In this document: piece by piece, positions 48,771 through 59,834 of the stretch | How the letters are laid out: every line of letters begins with the position of its first letter | Numbering within the stretch: position 1 is the first letter of the stretch | Origin: Leuctra nigra | Lineage: Eukaryota; Arthropoda; Insecta; Plecoptera; Leuctridae | Direction: 5' to 3' | Assembly: GCA_934045905.1 (NCBI GenBank) | Contig: OW203764.1 | Location: 35,485,328 to 35,549,327 of the forward strand | DNA length: 64,000 nt | Translations under genes and position numbers: made by a program | The notes under the pieces: generated by a model | Seen by the model: the letters and a program-made list of their open reading frames with translations, nothing else | Database searches by the model: none | What the model was told of the DNA's origin: nothing

Positions 48771-48971
48771 ATGAAATACAAGTACCATCATTATCTTCTA
48801 GGAAAGCCACGTGTTTTCTGCTCTACACCGGCAGAACCTCGGTTAATTAGATTGATTGGTAAAAAATGCACAGTATGTCGTATGTATACGGATCCTACCA
48901 GAGTTAGGCCAAGGTGTTACCCATCAATATGTGTAGCATTCACTGCAATGAAATATTCACTTCATACAATA
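48771..48971 (+). pseudogene. Possible piggyBac transposase C-terminal remnant
   Basis: An open frame from 48771 to 49046 contains GKKCTVC, then 12 residues to another Cys, and later CVAF and YSLHT. The pattern of CxxC followed by Cys and a final Tyr/His resembles the cysteine-rich C-terminal domain of piggyBac transposases, but several expected cysteines are missing. The frame is cut at 48972 by an M1 MITE with a TTAA start. Without upstream transposase sequence this is only suggestive. Confidence 0.25.
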
Positions 48972-49331
48972 TTAAGACGGCCGAGTAGTGAGCGTGGCCT
49001 TGAAGAGTTTTTTAATCATGTTTTTCAATATCTTTTACCAATGTAAATTAATGAAATAAGGCTATGTTGAGTCTTCAGAACTGTTCAATGAAAATAATTT
49101 CATAGTTTGGAATAGGTTATTAGTTTTATTTTGTCCTACAGACTTTTAGTGCCATATTTTTACTAATTTTCAGGACAAAATAAAACTAATAAACCATTCC
49201 TAGCTATGAAGTTATTTTCATTGAACTATTTTGAAAACTCGTACAAAGCCTTAATTTAAATAATTTTTTTAAAGATTGATAAAAATCGATTAAAAAACTT
49301 TTCAAGGTCAAACCCACTACTCAGCTGGCCA
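48972..49331. mobile_element. M1 foldback MITE, copy next to the piggyBac-like remnant
   Basis: It begins TTAAGACGGCCGAGTAGTGA and follows M1 through its central inverted repeat (GTCCTACAGACTTTTAGTGC) to CCACTACTCAGCTGG. The right-hand terminal TTAA is not preserved. The arms are more diverged than in the 30.8 kb copy. Confidence 0.85.
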
Positions 49332-51139
49332 GAGTGCACGATATCGCAAATTTTCTCCGCAATCATCTAAACGTGACCACAATGTTGCGACCTGGGCCAC
49401 CCTTGTTCGTCCCTACTATCAATAATCCATCTATCTGTTGGGCTGAGTGGAGGGCTAGAGCTGAGGGCCGGACGTGCGCCTTCATCCCCTGCAACAAACC
49501 ACAACCGAGGGGAACAGTGATGGGATCACCACAAAGATATTACACTTAATACAGATACGATGTGGAAAATAGGATTTTGATAGATATTTATTGCTGGACG
49601 TGGAGAAGAAGCAGCTAGTCGTCACGGTGGAAACAATTCACATCGAAAAAGCAACAAACAAATCGAGAATTGTGGAAATATACTTGAAGAGATTGCGCTC
49701 TTTTTGTGCTAAGAAACTGTGGCGGTTCTTGCAACATGTGGATTAGGACCGCTGCACTTATTGTAAGTGCATTTCTTGCTGTCTTCTGGCAGATGCAGCA
49801 AGGCAACTAGAACCACGTCGTGCTCAGACATTGCTCCAGTCTAATTAAAAGAACCCGCAAGGGATTGCGAGAGAAACGGATTGCATTCGTGCAATTGCTT
49901 TTAAATAATAGATTCCAACTAGTTCGTTATATTCTTTAATAAGTTTTGCATGGTGGAGTAAGATAAAAACTTGAAACTTCATTCATAAAGTGCAAAGCAA
50001 ATACGCCGAAGTTCGCAAAGTTAAATCTCCGGAAAGATGCTTCACTCTAACGTCTCGCATATTGTCAGATCATTCTTCTCGGCGACAAAGCGCCGCCATG
50101 TTGGTTTTCCTCGTGTTTCTTACATCGAAATAACAACATTGATGTTCTGATTGGCTGCATTCAAAGTCAACACGCCACTCTCAACACACGCGCCAATAGA
50201 AAAGTGAGTGTGAGATGACAAGGCACGAAGACTGGACAAAGTGTACGTCACATAATGATACGGATTGTTGGGAAGTTCAGTGTTGACGCCATCAATCAGT
50301 CACGTGATGAGGCAGGATCGCATGAAAGAGGTGTTACGAAGATCCGGACAAAGACGCGTCCGTTCCAGCGTCGACTCTCCAGGAGTAATCATTCAGTGTC
50401 AGGCGCCCCGTTGTTTGTATCATAACAACAATAAGCAAACAAACTTACAATGCAACTAGTGCGGAAACTTGTAGCTCGCGCTCCACACTTTTTGGTTGAA
50501 TATCGTGAATATCGTCACGATTGTTTGATTGCCTGGACTTTGTCGAAATGCAAAAGCTCTGTTGAACTTTATCGTGTGCTTTCACAAGCTAAAATGAAAC
50601 CAAATGCAAACGATTCAAATCAAAGCAATTCTGGTTTCAAAATACAAAGTATCGGTTATCGGAAATTCTAACAAATACACATTTTCAATGCTGATAGCAG
50701 AGAGAAACTTACACTTTTTATCTTACCTATACCTTCCAATTATCTGTATCACAAACGGGAATCCTCCCCACCACAGGGACGTATTTATTTATGCGCGCCT
50801 TGCACAGCCGCCCAGAGGCTGTTGATGTTAAATTAAAAGAATGTTTGTTTATGTCAGACTGAAGCTATTTTCATTCCCGACGCCAGAAGCCTCACGGCGT
50901 CACATTTTTATTTGTCGATGTGGAGGTGCCGGCTTATGTTTATCCCACCTCCGTTTCGCGCCACTTCAATCAAGATTTTCACACATGGCACTTGTCTGTT
51001 CTGTGCCACGTGAAAAGAACCGTGCTTGACGTTGGTATTGAAGCTGACCCACGTACACTCAACAAATGATAAAACGGTATTTGACAGAAATGGATTGGCT
51101 GAAAAAAATGTGATTGCATCATCCGATGAAGTCTATGCT
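49332..51139. other. Unique spacer, no gene recognised
   Basis: Short frames without motifs. The stretches at 50.0-50.4 and 50.75-51.0 kb are moderately GC-rich, but show no exon or RNA signature. Confidence 0.45.
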
Positions 51140-51250
51140 AACTCGTCACCTCACCTCAGTCACCTCAGTCATGAAGGTCGGCCCGGGAATCTAGCCGGGC
51201 CTCAGGAGTTCAAGTCCAGAGATTTACAACTGAGCCAACTTGCTTTGTGG
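51140..51250 (-). mobile_element. tRNA-derived SINE, head fragment
   Basis: On the minus strand: AAGTTGGCTCAGTTGTAAAT (A-box region), GGACTTGAACTCCTGAGGCC, then a short GCCCGGCTAGATTC block and TCATGACTGAGG. This lines up with the head of the SINE at 31.2-31.5 kb up to the CTGACTGGGG block, and then stops. The TCACCTCA duplications next to it (51148-51170) are short tandem copies at the break. Confidence 0.65.
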
Positions 51251-51798
51251 TGATCATGGCTGCGTGCAGAACAATCCTTCAAATGAACTTCAGCTGAAAA
51301 CCGTCGAATTAATCGATTCTCTTTTTTTACTTCTTTTTATTAGTATTACACACATACATATAAAAATTGCAATAGGCCACAAAATTCAGAGAGCTCATCT
51401 ATCGGATAAAAATTTAAAGAACATCCTATTTTAGGGGCACTTTTACAGGAAGATATCCGAATAAGTTATAATAATTAGCTAGCATTTGAAACGTAAAACC
51501 GAGACAAACCAAAACAAAAGTGGTTTATACAGTAGTGAACAAAAAATAAGTAACAAATAAATTAGGAAGTAACTCAATGAAGTAGAAATAGTGCATACAA
51601 CAAATATGAATAATCATACCATAATTCCTGCTTTTCAGATAAAGTTGAGAGAAGACAGTGTTTTAAAATCCAGTTTAAGAATAGAAAATGATTCGAGATC
51701 TCTTCCATTATTGGAAATATAATTAAATGTATCTGGAACTAAAAAATTAATTCTTCGTTCACTCTTTGCTATACGCCAGAGTGGGACGGTAAAGACAA
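51251..51798. other. Unique spacer
   Basis: AT-rich, no gene or repeat recognised. Confidence 0.5.
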
Positions 51799-52423
51799 TC
51801 TAGTCGGGCGTTAGCTCGACGCTGCCAAGCACCGCTCTATCTTACAACGTGCGAGCTACTACCAGAGACTTATACAGCAACGGCTTAAGTGGTCAAAACG
51901 AGGTATCGGCAGGCATACATGCAGTGAGAAATGAAAGTTGAAAACCATGGTTATCGGGTATATTTAGCCACCTGACAACACCTAACCAAAAATCAAAGTG
52001 CTGCGATCATCCCTTCGGGGTGAATTTTGGGCCTCAAACATGCAAGGATTGACTTTGGGGCTGGCTGGCTGGCTGGCTAGGCACGTCGTTTTGCTTGCCC
52101 TTTTCTACAGATTGCACGGTTTGGTCTAGAGAGTTGAAATTTGGTAGACACATAGAGTCCCCCTTCTCACGCGTACTTCTGAAAGAAAATCTGAAATATT
52201 TTGGCCGGAAGTGAATTTATCCAATTTTAAATTTTAATTTTTTTCAAAAGTCAAACGGGTCCATCGACAGTTTTGAAATTTGGCAACATTAAAGACAATG
52301 TATTGCTAGACACTCCACTTCAAGAAAAAACAAAAATTTCAAACCGGAAGTGGAAAAATTATCAATATTAAGCGTTCCGCTCTTCCCCTTCATCTACCAA
52401 CACAGCAGCTTCACTGTCAACTC

Positions 52424-52526
52424 CACATATCCTGTCGGCCTGAATAGCTGAATTATCGGAGGCAGCTGGCTTGTGTTCCTGCATAACGGGTTCGATTCCC
52501 GATCCTAGAAAAACTTTTTTTTCACA
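52424..52526 (+). ncRNA. tRNA-like sequence 1 (Pol III type, probably SINE)
   Basis: A TAGCTGAATTATCGG A-box-like segment and an exact B-box motif GGTTCGATTCC (52489-52499) are about 40 bp apart. The B box lies in a short stem-loop (CGGG, loop TTCGATT, CCCG). A T8 run at 52515-52522 could terminate RNA polymerase III. The acceptor stem does not pair, so it is not a functional tRNA. It is present in duplication unit A only. Confidence 0.45.
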
Positions 52527-52773
52527 TCATCCTTTTTTAATTTGTGTAAGCGATGATACCTTCCAGTATATATATTCAAATGAGAGGTCGAGGGATGCTG
52601 TGTAGATCATCAATAACCCGAAACATCGCCATCGCGGCACGCCGATTGCCATCGCGATCACAGATAGTATCAGGTTCGTAGGTAATGCTGCAGGTATGAC
52701 GAGCGACATTGCGTCTTGTTGAAATCTTCGCCCATTTGCTAGTTTAGTGGTTACGAACGGCATACAGTATCGC

Positions 52774-52857
52774 CGTCCTGTTGGCGCAATAGACAGTGCA
52801 TTGGCTTACGGTGTTAGGGGTCGCCGGTTCGATACCGGCCGGGGTCGTACTTTTTTA
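52774..52857 (+). ncRNA. tRNA-Arg-like pseudo-tRNA or SINE head
   Basis: TTGGCGCAATAGACAGTGC folds as a D arm (GCGC with GTGC). An anticodon-like loop TTACGGT holds ACG. The T arm is complete (GCCGG, loop TTCGATA, CCGGC), with the B box GGTTCGATACC. A T6 run follows at 52852-52857. The first seven bases pair poorly with the CGGGGTC that should complete the acceptor stem, so this is a decayed tRNA or a tRNA-derived element. It is absent from unit B. Confidence 0.5.
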
Positions 52858-54092
52858 TTTGCAATTTTTACAAGTTTTAATTCTGCCTAACCATAGAGTT
52901 ATTTTTTTAAGTTGCACAGTTTTAATTTTCGCCAGTTCGACTTTGTCTATACCCATAGAGAGTTTTATTCCTTAGGCTGCCCAGTAAAACTTATGCGCGC
53001 GCCCTACGCCGCCTGGAGCACCTTCTGTCTCTAGCCGCTCGTAGAATTCTAGGTGAACTTCATAATTTTGTCACATTGAAAGATTCAAACCTCAAATATA
53101 CCTCAATATGACGACAGAATATGACGTAGTATCAACCATTTGAGAAAACTCGTTTGGATAGTTATTATGGATATCCAAGTATTGAGACAACAAACGAATA
53201 ACAGACATCGATTCCGTTTCATAATGAAATCTTTAGTTCTACTACTTCACGTACCTATGAATATTATAATGTCTAAATTTATTTCGGTTTCGAGAGTATG
53301 GAAACTTCGTTTTGTGTAGAATAAAGAATAATAGGTTAACTACGCACAATGAACAATAGTTTTGTATTCTGACGCCAATCGATTGCCTCACGCGGAATCT
53401 TCCGTCTGTGAGCTTACAAACATGGTCAACAATATGTAATGGCATTTTTAAAAGAATACCTACCTAAATGCACGAAATAATTCATTCTGTCTAAAATATC
53501 GAAACGCAAACAATAAATCAATTAGATGTATCAACAATATGCCATCATCATCAGGAATAAGGACCGGTAGACTAATTGATTGTATGATCTATGCGTAATA
53601 AACACATAACCCCCCCCCCCCCCCCCCTCACACACACACCATAATCAATAAACAAATAATAAAAGGTCAATTAATATCGTGAATCCATTGCTTGGAAAAT
53701 ACACAAAGCACATTCAGATCTAGAGATAAACATTCAGTGGCTGGTGGATAAGGGGTGGGGGTTGTGTTGTGATTATCAGAGGTTTGGTTTCCTATGTTGT
53801 CTTGACACAAAAGAAATACAAATGTACGTAGATGACACTTGTTTTAGAATGTAACATAATAGATTCTGCTGCAGTAGGAGGCTGTCTTCTAGCACAGTTG
53901 TATTTTCAAATAACTTATTTTCACACTATTTATTGTAAAATTGTATACTTCAAGATAATGAGTAAGCACACAACCCGTTCGAAGAAGACTTCCCCAGGGT
54001 AAAATTAGTATTCGTAAAGGACTTTTCTTTAAAGCTATTTCATTCAAAATAAATTTAGAAAAATCTTATTCATAAATTACATTCATAACTAT

Positions 54093-54356
54093 ATCTAGTC
54101 GGGCGTTAGCTCGACGCTGCCAAGCACCGCTCTAATACAACGTGCGAGCTACTACCAGAGACTTATACCGCAACGGCTTAAGTGGTCGAAACGAGGAGTC
54201 GACAGGCATACATGCAGTGAGAAATGAAAGTTGAAAATCATGTGGTTATCGGGTATATTTAGCCACCTGACAACACCTAACCAAATATCAAAGTGCTGCG
54301 TTCATCCCTTCGGGGTGAATTTTGGGCCTCAAACATGCAAGGATTGACGTTCATGG

Positions 54357-54393
<37 letters not shown>

Positions 54394-55853
54394 AGCTAGC
54401 TAGCTAGGCACGTCGTTTTGCTTGCCCTTTTCTACAGATTGCACGGTTTGGTCTAGAGAGTTGAAATTTGGTAGACACATAGAGTCCCCCTTCTCACGCG
54501 TACTTCTGAAAGAAAATCTGAAATATTTTGACCGGAAGTGAATTTATCCAATTTAAAATTTTAATTTTTTTCAAAAGTCAAACGGGTCCATCGACAGTTT
54601 TGAAATTTGGCAACATTAAAGACAATGTATTGCTAGACACTCCACTTCAAGAAAAAACAAAAATTTCAAACCGGAAGTGGAAAATTTATCAATATTAAGC
54701 GTTCCGCTCTTCCCCTTCATCTACTAACTTACTGCATGTTGAAATCTTCGCCCATTAGCTTGTTATAGAAATCGGCAGCAGACTGCGTCTCGATAGATAT
54801 TTGTCGACTAATTGTGCTGTTCATAGAAGAATTCATTATGCACTTCATAATTTTGTCACATTGAAAGATTCAAACCTCAAATATAGGTACCTCAATATGA
54901 CGACAGAATATGACGTAGTATCAACCATTTGAGAAAACTAGTTTGGATAGTATTTATGGATATTCAAGTATTGGGACAATAATACAAACGAATAACAGAC
55001 ATCGATTCCGTTCCATAATGACATCTTTATTTCTACTACTTCACGTATGAATATTATAATATCTAAATTTATTTCAGTTTCGAGAGTATGGAAACTTCGT
55101 TTTGTGTAGAATAAAGAATAATAGATTAACTACGCACAATGAACAATGGTATTCTGACGCCAATCGAATGCCTTGTGCGAAAGGTGTTTACAAACATGGT
55201 CAATTATGCAATGGCATTTTTAAAAGAATACCTAATGCACGAAATAATTCATACTGTCTAAAATATCAAAACAAACAATAAATCAATTAGATGCATCAAT
55301 AATATGCCATCACTATCAGGAATAAGGACCGGTAGACTAATTGATTGTATGATCTATGCGTAATAAACACATACACCCCCTCCCCCCCCCCACACACACA
55401 CCATAATCAATAAACAACAACAATAAAAGGTCATTTAATATCGTGAATCGTCATTGCTTGGAGAATAAACAATTCACATTCAGATCTATTCAGTGGCTGG
55501 TGGATTAGGGGTGGGGGTTGTGTTGTGAGCGTATCAGAGGTTTGGTTTCCTATGTTGTCTTGACACTTTTAAACGAATACAAATGTACGTAGATGACACT
55601 TGTTTTGGAATATAACATAATAGATTCTGCTGCAGTAGGAGGCTGTCTTCTAGCACAATTGTATTTTCAAATAACTTATTTTCACACTATTTATTGTAAA
55701 ATTGTATACTTCAAGACAATGAGTAAGCACACGACTCGTTCGAAGACGTCCCCAGGGTAAAATTAGTAATCGTAAAGGACTTTTATTTAAAGCCATTTCA
55801 TTCAAAATGAAATAAAAAAATCTTATTCATAAATTACATTCATAACTATATTT
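54093..55853 (+). repeat. Segmental duplication unit B (about 1.76 kb)
   Basis: Tandem second copy of unit A, directly abutting it. It has a longer microsatellite (GGCT then AGCT, 54357-54408, about 52 bp against about 20 bp in A). It lacks the two tRNA-like insertions. Small indels and substitutions suggest the duplication is not brand new. Confidence 0.93.
54357..54408. repeat. (GGCT)n(AGCT)n microsatellite
   Basis: About nine GGCT units are followed by about three AGCT units. The homologous site in unit A (52061-52080) has only about five GGCT units, so the tract has changed length since duplication. Confidence 0.95.
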
Positions 55854-56045
55854 GGTACTTTTTAAAAGAATTTGAACATTAGCTTGTATATTACATGACG
55901 TGTTGGATAAAGTCATATTTTAAACAATGTTTTTTTCACTTGAGTCTTGACGAGCAACAGTTTTTTTTAAATGTATAGGTACGCACTGAATGGGACCGAG
56001 GAGATAAAATACGCTCCGTGTTACCATTTTTTCTCATTGTTATCA

Positions 56046-56078
<33 letters not shown>

Positions 56079-57386
56079 TCATTTGAGATTTTTTATGTTA
56101 ATTATCATTTAGTGAGATTTAAACAAAATATGGGTAGGTATATTGATTTTTAATTGATTGTCCCTCGTACATACCGATGTAAGCGGTAGACACCTTAGGG
56201 AATTTATAAGCGTGTGATCAAGGATTATGCGTCTGTTCTCCGGCAAAAATAGTGCTTTAGCTTCTCGGGTATCTTGGCAATCAGTCAGGTACAATCAGGT
56301 TGACCGTTCTTTGTTGGTTTGTTCGTGTGTTCGTATGATATACGTCCTACTCCTTCCCAACCAGCACTATAAACACCAGGTGGCTCAGCTAGTTAATCTT
56401 AAAGGAACTCTAGGTTGACATCTTCAAAATCAATTTTCACAACAAGGCAATATCAAATGGCCACATCCTTTGCCGTAATTCCTTTAACTTTCAGTAGTGT
56501 CTCTCTGCGCATGAACAAAGGAAAAGGCTTCTTGGTATGAACGTTCTTATTTTCTCCTACACCCTTTGACCGATCTCAACCAAATTTGGTGTACTCATTC
56601 TATATGAAATAACCCATACCGTATGATACTTGATCCCTTCCAACATCCCCTAATTTAAAAAATCACCCGTAGGTAATAATAGAAAATTATATATGCATAT
56701 TCTGCATAACCCCACTCGTGATCTTTGGTACGTTTTTAAACTGTTGGCGGAAAAATTTGCGGCATAATCCATGTTATGGAACTATCACTAAACAGCAGTG
56801 TTGGATTAGTTCCTCAAAAAAAGGAACTAGTTCCAGTTCAAATAAAGAACTGGTTAGTTACCTACCTGGAAAGTTTCCAGAAACTGGAAAGTTAACTTAT
56901 GAAATAAGTTCCTTTTAAGTTATATTGCCTTCCAAAACACATCCGGATTTTATTTAAAATGTGCTGTAAACATCTGTAAGCCTTAACGCTTTACCAATAG
57001 AGTTTAAATTACACAAAAAAGTGAACTTAGAAGAATTTAAAATTAAGGAAACGCATTTACAATCATCTACCTTTCGTGTACCTTTCAGTTTACCAACTGG
57101 CAACTAATATGCGTAGTACGAGATGACGCACAAATTCCGGTCTACACCGGAACAATACACCTACAATTTACGTTATTCACAAGTTGTGAACTTTTAGCAA
57201 TTTAAAAGTTGAGATAACTCATATTCAACCAAAAGAAATTGACCCTTTCGTTATACTAACTTGGGAACTATTGGAAGAAAAACAGAAATTTTTAGACAAG
57301 AAGTGACGTTGTTGGCGTTAACAATGTAATGATAGGTAACACTCAATGATCAATGAAAGCTGCTGTAAACTACCACCTCATGTGAC
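55854..57386. other. Unique spacer with AT microsatellite
   Basis: Apart from an (AT)n tract at 56045-56068 and the possible hAT terminus at 56.8 kb, nothing is recognised. The 61-63-codon frames near 56.2 kb have no motif. Confidence 0.5.
56796..56925 (+). mobile_element. Possible hAT-type terminus
   Basis: CAGTGTTGGATTAGTTCCTC begins with CAGTG, as many hAT elements do. It is followed by short inverted GGAACT/AGTTCC motifs (56808-56910). No second terminus ending in CACTG and no transposase was found, so this is at best a fragment. Confidence 0.3.
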
Positions 57387-58340
57387 ATGTTGTACAAAAA
57401 CAAAAACTTGTATATAGACTGCCAAGCACCTTTCCCCCTAAAAAGATTGAGATCTAAAAGAAGGTCGCAGCAATAATATATTGTTGAAACATTTTCGCAC
57501 TTAAAATTCGTGAAATCATTTCGCCCAGTTCCTGCCGCCAAGCACAACATTATAAACCAAACATTGTACCCAAATTTGAGATGAGAAAAAACCTCTAGGT
57601 GAACCGTCATAGTATAAACTTTAAAACAATTATACTCATTTAAAACGAAAAATAGAAAGTATTCAAATTTTAAAAACGTTAACAAAATCAATTTAAAAAT
57701 TTTTTTTTTACATAACTTAAAATAAAAATTAAAAAAAATTATTTAAAATTTAATTAAAAAAAAAATTAAAAGTAAAAAAAATAAAAATAAAGCTTGGCGC
57801 ATTGAATTTGCACCGTCATGTTGACTTCTTCCTTCTTCTCCTTCATCGTCTTCTTCTTCCTTCTTTCTTTCGTCGTCTCCTTGGTCGACATCTTCTTTTT
57901 ATGTTGCCCCCTCCTTGACACAATGCGCCAAGCTTTATTTTTATTTATTTTTTATTTAAATTTTTTTTTTAAATTAAATTTTAAATAATTTTTTTTAATT
58001 TTTATTTTAAGTTATGTAAAAAAAATGTTTTTAAATTGATTTTGTTAACGTTTTTAAAATTTGAATACTTTCTATTTTTCGTTTTAAATGAGTATAATTG
58101 TTTTAAAGTTTATACTATGACGGTTCACCTAGAGGTTTTTTCTCATCTCAAATTTGGGTACAATGTTTGGTTTATAATGTTGTGCTTGGCGGCAGGAACT
58201 GGGCGAAATGATTTCACGAATTTTAAGTGCGAAAATGTTTCAACAATATATTATTGCTGCGACCTTCTTTTAGATCTCAATCTTTTTAGGGGGAAAGGTG
58301 CTGGGCAGTCTATATACAAGTTTTTGTTTTTGTACAACAT
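57387..58340. repeat. Palindrome P2, arms of about 418 bp, 118-bp loop
   Basis: The left arm 57387-57803 and right arm 57922-58340 are almost identical in inverted orientation; one coding-visible difference is Trp/Gly in the shared hypothetical peptide. Both arms encode the same frame of about 100 residues (57350-57691 minus and 58036-58380 plus), beginning MILLTFLKFEYF, with no known domain. The arms meet the loop with GCTTGGCGCATTG. The loop (57804-57921) is pyrimidine-rich (CTTCTTCCTTCTTCTCC and similar). No target duplication was seen. Confidence 0.95.
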
Positions 58341-59026
58341 CTACTTTTCATATAAGTTCAGAGTTCATAAGAACTTCTAGAATCGAATTTAAAATTGACT
58401 TTGAAGAGATCACGAATTACATTTCCCATAATTCTTATGTCTTGTGGGCTAACATTTTTTTGTAATAGATGAGGAGAGGCATCGCCCGAATGAGATTCGA
58501 ATGAGATTCGAAAAGAGCCGAATACAATGTACACATCAAATACAAGACAAAATATATTTTACCTGTACATGGAAAAGGCACAGGATCGAAGCTTATTGCG
58601 AAGCTTATTTACGTGTGGTTTTCAATTTTTAAAAAAAAAGCTACCGGTTAATCCAAAAACAATCTCGTCTGTCTTGTAAATAGACCCAATACGGTCAAAC
58701 AATGAACTCCACACTGTACGTACGCTGTGCAAACAGGGTGGAAGTTCGAAGATCAGAAGAGTTGATGTTATTTGAAAATTAATTAACTAACTTAAAACGT
58801 AATATTTTCATTCCTGCAGTTGGTGATGACATTTCATTTACATTTCAAATGTTATTTCAGTGTGTGCATTGGACTTCGAGACCTTATGAATACATCCGTA
58901 AGGTCGCACATGTTTTTCTGGACTTCTCCGTTTCCATACGCGACTTTTATACATAGTCGAGTATTTCTGTACATACCTGTAGGTAAGGTATTCAAAATCT
59001 TAATGTGCTAAAAATAAAATAATGTA
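58341..59026. other. Unique spacer
   Basis: No gene or repeat recognised. Confidence 0.5.
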
Positions 59027-59237
59027 CACTCGGCAAAACAAAACTTGAACGTTGACCAAATTTGAATGACTGCTGGTCATGTCCCATAACCAATCAAAGC
59101 TTGTTATTATCATTGAAATGTGAGATCACCTACTAGATTGAGACAATGAGATCGCTTAGACTGACTTCTGATGGTGCGATCTTACATTTATCAGCCTATC
59201 AGATTTATTAAACGTTCAAGTTTTGTTTGGCCAAGTG
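59027..59237. mobile_element. Tc1/mariner-type MITE, TA flanks
   Basis: Terminal inverted repeats of about 27 bp start CACTCGGCAAAACAAAA at the left and, on the opposite strand, CACTTGGCCAAACAAAA at the right. Both continue ACTTGAACGTT. TA dinucleotides flank both ends (59025-59026, 59238-59239), the hallmark target duplication of Tc1/mariner elements. Its 211 bp is too short for a transposase, so it is non-autonomous. Confidence 0.9.
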
Positions 59238-59479
59238 TACATCATCCCACTTGAGATGTCAGGAAACTTCATAATGTCATTTCTTTCCACTTATACAGCT
59301 GGTAAAAATGGCTAACTAAAAAAAAATTACTTGAGATGTGTTAAAATTTTATTTCAATAATTTACTCGAAAACTATGGAAATTGGTTGCTCTCTATATTT
59401 CTCTATTCACTGTAAATGAAAATCATTGAACGAAACATTTTGATAATGTTTAAGCTTCCACATGTAACCGAGGTGATCT
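59238..59479. other. Unique spacer
   Basis: AT-rich, nothing recognised. Confidence 0.5.
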
Positions 59480-59720
59480 ACTGACGCGCTCGACCGACGC
59501 CGACGCCGACGCCGACGTCTCTCGTGCCATCGGCGACCTTCATTACAGATTCACGCGACGACATTGCCGACGCCGGCGTTTAATCGTGATTACTTCGTCG
59601 GACGTTCGGCGTCGCGACGGCCGACGTCTTCGCTCGAAACGAGCCCCTCGAGAACGACGCCTCATTGAATGACCACCGTCATTATGCGTCGCGGCGCCGC
59701 GTTGGCTGAGAGACCGTTAT
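59480..59720. other. CpG-dense patch with CCGACG repeats
   Basis: GACGCCGACGCCGACGCC is a short hexamer repeat and is followed by many CGTCGGCG/CGCCGACG and two GACGTC motifs. This is the strongest of the four CpG-dense patches. No exon is evident. Confidence 0.5.
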
Positions 59721-59834
59721 TTTATGATGACGTCAGTGTTAAAGTTACTTACTCACTTAAATGTTACATTTACTCATTTAAAAATAAAATATTCAAGGCA
59801 GTTACTGATATTAAAACCTGAATAAACTTCATGA

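Larger units (their letters stand above)
51799..54092 (+). repeat. Segmental duplication unit A (about 2.3 kb)
   Basis: It begins TCTAGTCGGGCGTTAGCTCG and ends at CATTCATAACTATA, where the next unit starts. Nearly all of it reappears in unit B in the same order: the GGCT microsatellite, the CTACAGATTGCACGGTTTGG block, CTTCATAATTTTGTCACATT, the C run with CA repeats, and CTGCTGCAGTAGGAGGCTG. It differs from B by about 320 bp (52399-52716) and about 300 bp (52742-53045) of extra or replaced sequence, each holding a tRNA-like motif. Confidence 0.93.

Noticed and set aside
57350..58380. Two identical proteins of about 100 residues in opposite orientation as a duplicated gene
   Set aside because: They are the same sequence in the two arms of palindrome P2, with AT-rich codon content and no domain. 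Inverted duplication explains both.
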